A DNA stretch of 15,044 bases from positions 1 to 15,044 of the forward strand of contig JAKOGH010000143.1 in assembly GCA_024811115.1 (NCBI GenBank), given 5' to 3'. Below the pieces are notes generated by a model that saw only the letters and a list, made by a program, of their open reading frames with translations, ran no database searches and had not been told where the DNA came from. Origin of the DNA: Terana coerulea (Eukaryota; Basidiomycota; Agaricomycetes; Polyporales; Phanerochaetaceae). Both the position numbers and the translations under genes were made by a program. Shown here in pieces: positions 8,469 to 15,044 of this stretch. Within the stretch, counting starts at the first letter, position 1; each line of letters starts with the position of its first letter.

Positions 8469-8713
8469 CAAATTATATGGGGCTCTATAGGGCTCAACTG
8501 TACGATTAACACCAAGATAAGCTATGAGTACATGTATATACTACTCATCTGTACTGTACAATATAATGGGTCGAGTCAGAGCAAAGGAGAGTCTGCCTGC
8601 GCGATGCCGAGAAAGTTGATGAAAAGCCCGCTCACCACCCGTTGAGCCACCCCAAATGCGCGGACAGAGGTAGCCAAATAAGGGAATCCATCATTCGGTG
8701 GCGGAGCTCATGC
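8443..8713. other. Left untranslated end of the transposon with repeated GTTGAGCC sites
   Basis: Non-coding end of the element after the transposase stop. The GTTGAGCC core occurs forward at 8458-8465 and 8641-8648, both followed by CACCC and CAAAT. It also occurs in reverse at 8491-8498 (GGCTCAACTGTA, which looks like a shortened copy of the terminal repeat). The sequence between them is AT-rich. These are probable transposase-binding sites. Confidence 0.5.
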
Positions 8714-10922
8714 TCAGAGCCATGCCGCCATTTCCTCGACGTCGAACACCCCGCTCTCGCCCTGCTCCTCCTCCTCCTCATCGTCTTCAATCTCCCCAAT
8801 GACTTTTGGCTTTGGGATCGGTTTCAATCTTGGCGCTTGCACTGGCTTCTTCCACCCCGGCCTTCGACGTTCTGTCTTCGCCAACTCCCGCTCAACTTCC
8901 CATTTGGCAACCTCCTGCTCCCACTCTGCTTTGGAGTCCCTGTTCACCTGCTTCCTAGTCTCTTCTTTTTCACCCCAGTCTTTCATTGCCACCGCCTTCT
9001 CGACTCTTGCCACCTTTTTCCTCTCTGCCTCAGCTGCCAGTTCGGCTTTCTTCGCTTCGTGCGCCGCAACTAGTGCCACAAATTCATCCTCGGTAAGGAG
9101 TCGTGGCTTTCCATCTGTGTGCAACCTCTCGCTTGTCTTCTTCGGCCGCTCTGCCTCTGCCAGCTGGAACCTAACAGTCTCCACATACTCCCGTGTAAAA
9201 CAAGCATCGCTCGCTGTTCGTCAATCACAGCACGTGCTTCTGCGACCGCTTTGGCCAGGAGCTCAACCTCCCTCATCAACCGCTCTTCCTTCATGGTGTC
9301 CGGGCGGATGCGTGAGATGTCCAGTGCTGGGAGAGGTGGTAACGGGGAGTGGAAGTAGGTGGGTAGCACTGAACTTGAGCGGATAGGTGAGGAGCTGACT
9401 AGGAATGCTACAGAGGTGGAAGCAAGCTCTCGGCGAGCTTCATGCACTGCGGTGGAAATATCTCGCTCATGACGAGACCTTTTTGGGCTGGGTGAGTTCT
9501 CTACACTGGAGAGACTCCGAACGCTGGCGCTTTCGACTGCGCCTAAGCGCATTTCGCGATTGCGCGGACAGGGGAGGGTGGTTCAAGGGGAAGACAGCTG
9601 CGATATGTAGTCTCCTTACTTGGTGCCATCATCTGCGGTGTGATCTTCGAACGGTCAAAAGGTGACACACCGGTCTTGCTGAAGGCAGCTTGGATGACCT
9701 CTGGTGTTGCGGTACGCGACCAAGCACATCCAAGACTTGAGGAAGTTCTCCTTTGAGACTGCCTGCCTCTTTTCCCGTTCCCATTTGTCTCGCTCGGCTG
9801 ACCAATTTGTCTTCAAAGGTGCAAAGACAACAACATCAAGGCCTTGGTAGACATGAGTGGCATGTGAGGGATAGCATAGGACCTCGATGTTGTGCTCCCT
9901 TGCATACTGAAGGAAACCAAGAGTGTAGTGGGAGTTATGACCGTCGACAACGAGGAGCCGTGTACGCCTAGCAGCCTTGGCTTTTGTGTGACAATCAAAG
10001 TGTTTGATCACGTCGACTCCAATTTCTCCGTCTGTCCAGCCCTTTTGAGAATATCCTAAGCTGCTAAAGGTGAGCATTGTACATGGTGAATATGATGTGG
10101 GACCTACACTGCCTTGAGAGGATTGTTCTGCAGCCACTTGATGAGAAATCCTTTCCCTTGAAGATGACAACAGGTGGAAGGTATGATCCATCTGCACAGA
10201 TGAACGGAATAACGGTAATTGTTTCCTTTGCACCGCTACGCTGCTGATGCTGAACAGGCTTCCCCTTCCGTCCAATAGCTCGCTCTCTCTGTCCAACTCC
10301 AGGAAGGATTCCAGATTCATCAGCAGCGTAGATCAGTTCTGGAGGAATAGTCTTTGTTGTAATTACATCATTCAGAATGTCGTAGAATGCATCATTCATT
10401 GTAGGGTTGACAGCCCGACCACGTTTGGTGTCCAATGGCCGTGACCAATAGGTGCTAAGCCTGTCGGAGTGCTTCTCAAGAAACCGGCCAGTCCAGTTCA
10501 CGCCCAAAATCCCGGAGAAGGCGGGGATCTTGTCGTGCGGTGATAACTTTCTCAACAATCTCCTGAAGCCTTCGATGATTCTTAGGCCATCCTCGGTCGG
10601 CGACTTCGGCTGTATATTCAATGACCTTTTCGGTTTCGCCTTTGTTGAGCCACCCTCTATCTGCGTTTGCGTCGCTCTGCAATTTATGACTCTCATCGGT
10701 AGCAAGTCGGGTAATAGTCATGCGATCAATGGGGATTAATGCACCTGTTTGTTGCTCATGTTTGAAGGAGACTTGCTTGCAGATGGTCCGGGCTCCTACA
10801 CGCTTGTTCACAGGCTTTTCCAACTCTGCTTGATAGGCAATGGCTGCTTTCATCGTCAATGCGTCCTTCACGTTGCGAACTACTCGGTCCTTCGTAGTGT
10901 CTGACTGGGCTCTTCCGACCAT
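8714..10922 (-). pseudogene. DDE_1 (pogo/Fot1) transposase, one intron, several frameshifts
   Basis: Cuts and pastes the surrounding element. From 10922 it reads an N-terminal DNA-binding region (MVGRAQSDTTKDRVV...), then the CENP-B-like helix-turn-helix segment ILGVNWTGRFLEKHSDRL (about 10515-10462). The three catalytic acidic residues follow: ELIYAADESG (about 10330), LLVVDGHNSHYT (about 9950) and YQGLDVVVFAPLK (about 9835). Thirty-five residues separate the last two Asp. A 47-nt intron (10107-10061, GTAGGT to GCAG) restores the frame across KAVLGYSQKGWTDGEIG. The C-terminal third (9552-8714) is a charged coiled-coil-like tail ending in a Glu-rich stretch (EIEDDEEEEEQGES). The frame must change near 10538, 10152, 9715, 9555 and 9205. 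All three catalytic motifs survive. As read, it cannot make a full-length enzyme. Confidence 0.85.
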
Positions 10923-11442
10923 AGTAAGGGTGTCGAGGTGTAGAGAATTTAATGCTCATTTAACGGCATTCTGTGCCCTTAGCAAAATGCTCAACCTTGG
11001 CATAACCAGTCAGAACACACGTCATTTAACAGTAGACGCGTTGAACGCAAACCACGCACGGCACGTGAGCGCGTTTAATCGCACGGCGGCTGTAGCGTTT
11101 GAGGTCAACCGCTCTGCGGTCTGTCTCTCAAAACCGGGTGCTCGGCTGTCCTCAGTACTTGAAGTATGACAGCGTAAGGCGCGGGATACTTCAACATAGT
11201 GTGGGTCAAAGTACTGAGAGTAACTCCGAGCTTCCGCAGATACACCCCAGTCAGCAAATGTGGTAACAAAATACAATCTATGCTCAAAATTACCCGTTTC
11301 GCTGACAGAGTGAGACCAACTCACTCATAGCCTCTGTCGCTCTATACACTACATGTTCACTACCTTGTGCAAATAACTGTCATTTTTCACTAATATACAT
11401 TGGCTACACTATGTTCCCGGTAGGGGTGGCTCAACGGGTGGT
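10923..11442. promoter_or_regulatory. Right untranslated end of the transposon (transposase promoter side)
   Basis: About 520 bp upstream of the transposase start. It holds a split inverted repeat (11151-11167 against 11186-11194 plus 11210-11218), several CATTTAAC/GCGTTTAA-like short repeats between about 10960 and 11100, and a CACGTG box near 11062. The transposase promoter should lie here. Because the oxidoreductase-like gene runs the other way from just outside the element, this region may also act on it. No clear TATA box was seen in either direction. Confidence 0.4.
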
Positions 11443-11469
11443 GGTGGCTCAACGGGCGGTGGATGACTG
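11443..11469 (-). repeat. Right terminal inverted repeat of the Fot1-like element
   Basis: Ends ...GGCGGTGGATGACTG, directly followed by TA. It is a perfect inverted copy of the left end. A second copy of the inner motif (GGGGTGGCTCAACGGGTGG, 11424-11442) abuts it. Confidence 0.9.
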
Positions 11470-11509
11470 TACTCTCTCCTTCACCTCTCATGCATCATTC
11501 GCCGGTTGG

Positions 11510-12320
11510 ATGCTACGACTTGCAGCGCGAAGTGCTGTCTATTCCCACTCGCCTCATTGCGTAGCTCGCTATCGGAGCTCGTCAGCACTTTCTACACCCG
11601 GCGATACACCTTCATCCGCTCAGACATGGAAGTACCCTACCCGAGGCGGTCAGAGTCTGACCGACCGATACCAACGGCTTGAGAAGTCGCTGCGAGGAAA
11701 AGGGGCGTACAGACGCGATATAGTTGAACTTTCGGAGGACATGGAAGAGAACGAGGGCGCTGTCAGCGTACCGTCGCGCGCAAGACCTGCGAGGTCGGAC
11801 CAGAAGACGTTCATGGGATTTGTGGTCCCCGAGGAGCCGAAGCCTCCAGGTTCCGACGGTGAGTGTTGCTTGCAACAACGTATTATAATATACGTTCAAC
11901 TGTAGCATCAGAATGCTGCATGTCCGGATGCGCTATATGCGTGCACGATCTCTATGCCGAAGCGGCGGACGAATACAAGAAAGCGATGGATACTCTGCGG
12001 ACATCGCTGTCGGAATTGCATATTCCTCGAGATCAATGGCCACAAAGCATCCGCTCGACGACCGAACATGCGGCGAAGAAACCGAGTGTTGCCCTTGACG
12101 CGTTTGAAGAGCTGGAGAGGCAGTTGAGACAGAAGAGGGAGGCTGTAGCCCAACCCGGGGGTTAGTTGAACGTGGAGAGTTCCGCACTCTGCCCTGACAT
12201 GATGCCTTAGCTGTCGAGCAGGCTCTCGCAGTGCAGGGAGCGCGACAGAGGAGACGTACAGCTGTCGATGCTGCGTCGTTGTATGAAGGTCTGCGTTGGG
12301 TATTGTTTAGTAATCGCTGA
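11510..12320 (+). CDS. Oxidoreductase-like domain protein (OXLD1 type), three exons
   Basis: A member of the Oxidored-like family (Pfam Oxidored-like; human OXLD1), small proteins that are mostly mitochondrial and of poorly known function. Exons 11510-11858, 11906-12160 and 12211-12320 splice to 237 residues. Both introns are clean: 47 nt with GTGAGT donor, and 50 nt with GTTAGT donor and CTGAC branch site. Residues 1-25 (MLRLAARSAVYSHSPHCVAR) are basic and amphipathic without acidic residues, as in a mitochondrial presequence. The signature ECCMSGCAICVHDLY (residues 119-133) gives the CC-x3-C-x2-C cluster, followed by the EYKKAMDTLR helix. Ignoring intron 2 would end the protein at 12163-12165; splicing instead adds a last exon ending LYEGLRWVLFSNR. 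No frame problem is seen. The transposon ends 40 bp upstream of the ATG. Confidence 0.88.
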
Positions 12321-12410
12321 ATGCCACTTGAGTACGGGTGCTCTAGTGAGTGTGATGATCAAAAATGCAAGGCACTCATGTTTACTATATTTTTCTAGTA
12401 GGAGGCATTA

Positions 12411-13550
12411 CTACTGTCCATGCGTCGCCCTCCGTCTTTCCCCTTCCCTGGCTTGAATTGAAGCGAGCTGCTGCTCTTCCTCACTGGTCCGCACCCCTAG
12501 TCTGACCGCGCTCTTGAGTATCTCTATCCTTTTATCAATCTCTTCCTCTTGCCTTCCTTGATAGCCATGCTTCCGCCAACATCGCCCACGTTCCTCCGAT
12601 GACTCCACGTTCGCATCTCGCCGCTTCTTCTGTTCGCCACCGTTCTCGACCCACAGCTTGAGCCTGTGCCAAGCCACTCGGTCATTTCGGCAAGGGGCTG
12701 CGAACGCCGTTCCCACTCTGATCCCTGCTTGCCCGCATTGTGGACAACGCTTCCCAAGGGGTTTCCACTGCACGTCTGGCAAGCAGGCACTGATTTTCTC
12801 AAACTCTATCTCTTGTCTGTTGTCACCTCGACGAACGGTGTCCTGCGTTTTCCAGCCCCTCTTTACAATTGCCTCCCGTTTCCGTCTCTCCTTGGGGTTT
12901 GGCCCCCTCGAAGTGTCGAGGCTTGCAACGCTGTTTTCATGCGGTTCCAATTGGGTCTGACTCGCACAGCGCTTCCCCAGGAGTAATCGCTCCCTTCGAT
13001 TAGAGCAATCTTGAACAATCGTCGGCAGTCGAAGCATGCAAACTTGTGCCAGAGGGTCGTGTATGTACGGTAATTGGTAGTGACCGGTATGAGTATCCCA
13101 TTCTCGCGGCCTATCAACTCTGAAGCCAGTGAGTAGTTCAGAGGGGTGCGGCGCCGTTCACGCACAAGTGGAAACGTACCTTCTCCGAAATGGTCGAGAT
13201 GTCATTGTGTTGTAGGATGGTTTCGGTAATACTGGCAGACCTCATTGCTCGCACTGCACTTTTATTTCAGCAACGGCTCCGGCACTGCTGGTATAGCCAT
13301 GACTCAAGTACGGCGGGCCCGCACATGTGGCATTTGAATTTGACTCGGTACGTTAGTTATTCGTCTTCACGGGCGCATACGGTGATACCGTCCCACATTC
13401 CCAGGCACATCAACACGACTACCTGTCCGTGACCGCGGGCTCTATCGTACATGCTTTGTTGCAGTCCCATAGGCTCGTGCTATCGTACGACAGGATTGGC
13501 GTATCGATGCATCTCCATGGAAAACGGTTTGTAGTCGGAGCGGTTTAGCC
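12411..13550 (-). pseudogene. Decayed CxxC-rich (putative zinc-binding) protein gene
   Basis: A minus-strand gene converging on the oxidoreductase-like gene, with 90 bp between the two stops. Reading 5' to 3', protein-like blocks are: RLNRSDYKPFSMEMHRYANP (about 13540-13480, later broken by a TAG); FKCHMCGPAVLES after a CTAAC branch site and GAG acceptor (about 13346); VQCEQ and VCQYYRNHPTT (about 13255-13210); then, after an intron starting GTACGT near 13180, ELIGRENGILIPVTTNYRTY and ACFDCRRLF; finally GKRCPQCGQAGIRVG in a long charged C-terminal frame ending at 12411. Repeated C-x2-C pairs suggest zinc ribbons. Frame changes near 12975 and in-frame stops near 13475 and 13214 mean it is not intact as read. 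I do not recognise the family, and the 5' end is not defined. Confidence 0.5.
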
Positions 13551-13559
13551 TATGGCATC

Positions 13560-13823
13560 TGTCGCTCAAGGTGTAGGGTGCTTTTGGCCCATGATTTCCC
13601 TCCCCTGCAAGACGGCGATCTCAAGAGTTTGACAAGGGCAGTGCTGGGCGGAGGGGCAGGCACAAGAATACCAACATCCCCTGGATCCTGGGTATATAAC
13701 AGGCGGAACGGTTGGCAAAGAGTTGTGGTCCATAGCTAGCCGCTTGCCAGACTATCTGCACTTCCAATCCTTCGAGTTATCTGAACAAGTTATTTGGTGC
13801 AACACAGAGAAAAGAACTTTCTC
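13560..13823 (+). promoter_or_regulatory. Upstream region and TATA box of the DUF6533 gene
   Basis: TATATAA at 13693-13699 in the context GGGTATATAACAGG lies 125-131 bp before the ATG at 13824. Some of this stretch may also be the undefined 5' end of the minus-strand CxxC gene, making it a shared divergent promoter. No gene was seen inside it. Confidence 0.5.
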
Positions 13824-15044
13824 ATGGATGCATCTCGGACCTCGGACGTTATAGGAGTAGCTTCGGTTTACAGGTGCGCTCAACTAACCTGAAAACATAT
13901 CAACCGATCTCATCATATGGCTTTTTCTTCAGCGATGCCTTTCTGAACCGTTCCCTCTGCATCGTCGCCTTCAGTGAGTTCTTCCCAAACCGCTTTTTGA
14001 TAATAACATTGACATCCGTCCGTCTACAGCAATACTTTATTTTGACTACGTCTTAACGTTACCGCTCGAGATTGAACTCTATTGGGGCCAAAGGTTCAAC
14101 CGTTCGTGGGCCACAGCATTATTTTTCTCTGCCGCTATCTCTCGCTAGTCGGGAATATCCCTGTCGTGATTCAAGCTGCACTGCCTCAGTACAATCATTC
14201 AGTGAGTGAGATACTATGAATCGACGAGTTGAATATTGACTTGCGAACGTCCTACAGTGGTAAGCACGCTTTGTAAAAATTCAGCGGACTCCTTTCGAAG
14301 CATTTTTCAGGTGTACTGCCCTTATTGACTATCATGAAGTCTACATCCTGGTATCTCAATGTCTGGTGGGGCGTAAGTAAATAACTGAGATACACCGTTA
14401 CAAGCGCGCTGACGAATTACGCAGTCTTGCTCATCATACGTACCTATGCGTTATACGGCCGCAGCCGTAAAATCTTATGGCTACTCCTCGGTGTCGCAGG
14501 GACAGCCTTGGCAGGCGGCGGCGTAAGTATGGTACCTTGCAGCAATATCTCTTCGCTGAAAATGTGTATCAGGCTTCCATATTTTTGAAACTCAGCCCTG
14601 CACCGACTACACCTATCAATGACGGATGTAATGTGCCAACCTCAGATGCAGAGTGAGTGGACGCGCGCTGATAGAAGAGCTTGTACTGATCTGTTGAGTC
14701 TTCAGGGCACAACGTACGAGACCAAGTTGCTTTCTGCACATATGACTGAACTAACGGAAACTCTGCAGATGTGGCCATCACATGGGGTTGCGATCTGCTT
14801 GTCGACATTACTATCTTCGGCTTAACATTATACAAGGCCATGAGTCTCCGCGGAGGCAGGCGACACTTCGTTGATATAATTCTACGCGACGGTATGTAAT
14901 TTTTTCTCCCCGCACTCAGCAGTTCAGTGAATGCCCGTTGATAGGTACGATGTATTTTGGGTATGTCGTTCATACACATCCCAACCTGATCCCACTTTCA
15001 ATATTCACTGGCGGTTAGTATACTCTCATGTGCATGCGTGAGCA
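13824..15044 (+). CDS. DUF6533 multi-pass membrane protein, many tiny exons, cut by the window end
   Basis: Matches the DUF6533 family, multi-pass membrane proteins greatly expanded in Agaricomycetes and of unknown function. Exons: 13824-13873, 13933-13973, 14030-14201, probably 14258-14259, 14311-14372, 14425-14522, 14573-14652, 14706-14713, 14769-14891, 14945-15013, then onward. Hallmarks are ILYFDYVLTLPLEIELYWGQ (the DUF6533 core), CRYLSLVGNIPVVIQ, DYHEVYILVSQCLVG, IIRTYALYGRSRK, HVAITWGCDLLVDITIFG and LRDGTMYFG. All are separated by 47-59-nt introns with GTRNGT-like donors. One base is missing near 14127, between ALFF and CRYLS; elsewhere the phases fit exactly. The start is the first ATG after the TATA box. 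The family call is secure; the 2-nt exon is tentative. Confidence 0.85.

Larger units (their letters stand above)
8442..11469 (-). mobile_element. pogo/Fot1-type DNA transposon, complete, 3,028 bp
   Basis: Both ends carry a perfect 27-bp terminal inverted repeat beginning CAGTCATCCACCGCCCGTTG (left 8442-8468, right 11443-11469). It is flanked by TA dinucleotides at 8440-8441 and 11470-11471, the target duplication of the Tc1/mariner superfamily. Inside is one minus-strand transposase with DDE_1-type motifs, which places it in the pogo/Fot1 branch. Identical TIRs argue for a fairly recent insertion, in contrast to the frameshifts in the transposase. The host gene starting at 11510 lies immediately beyond the right end. 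Confidence 0.9.

Noticed and set aside
8799..9386. Long plus-strand open frame of 195 codons
   Set aside because: It is the complement of the transposase tail; its Ser/Phe/Leu-rich composition is that of an antisense shadow of a Glu/Lys-rich coding strand.
12658..12986. Plus-strand open frames over the CxxC gene
   Set aside because: They are shadows of the minus-strand charged frame, which has cysteine pairs and splice context.

Overview
This window looks like nuclear DNA of an agaricomycete (mushroom-forming basidiomycete). The recognisable genes are cut by many introns of about 47-66 nt with GTRNGT-type donors and CTRAC-type branch sites. Two of the families, a GT32-like glycosyltransferase and a DUF6533 membrane protein, are typical of Agaricomycetes. 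I see no rRNA, tRNA or CRISPR. All identifications come from reading translations by eye; no database was searched.

Layout. 1-555: nothing recognised. 556-1856 (+): a DXD glycosyltransferase with two intact introns and about four single-base frameshifts. 1957-3042 (-): ribulose-5-phosphate 3-epimerase in eight exons, with one extra base in a G/C run. 3326-3708: a non-autonomous hAT-like element (MITE) with long terminal inverted repeats and a near-perfect 8-bp target duplication. 4582-5602 (+): a broken secreted, probably GPI-anchored protein. 6562-7453 (+): a TATA-driven secreted-protein remnant. 8442-11469: a complete 3,028-bp pogo/Fot1-type DNA transposon flanked by TA, with a DDE transposase on the minus strand that carries several frameshifts. 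11510-12320 (+): an intact three-exon oxidoreductase-like (OXLD1-type) gene with the transposon inserted 38 bp before its start codon. 12411 to about 13550 (-): a decayed CxxC-rich gene. 13824 to past the end (+): a DUF6533 multi-pass membrane protein split into very small exons.

How it fits together. These are independent housekeeping and accessory genes, not a pathway or operon. Two DNA transposons of different superfamilies have inserted between them, one next to a gene start. One-base shifts recur in nearly every gene, including the normally essential epimerase and an otherwise perfectly spliced DUF6533 gene. Part of the apparent decay may therefore be assembly indels rather than biology. 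The most interesting signals are the paired transposase-site motif of the Fot1-like element (also present inside its own coding region), its possible in-frame addition to the OXLD1-type protein, the six ordered motifs in the MITE, a promoter-proximal sequence shared by two divergent genes, and exons of 13, 8 and perhaps 2 nt.
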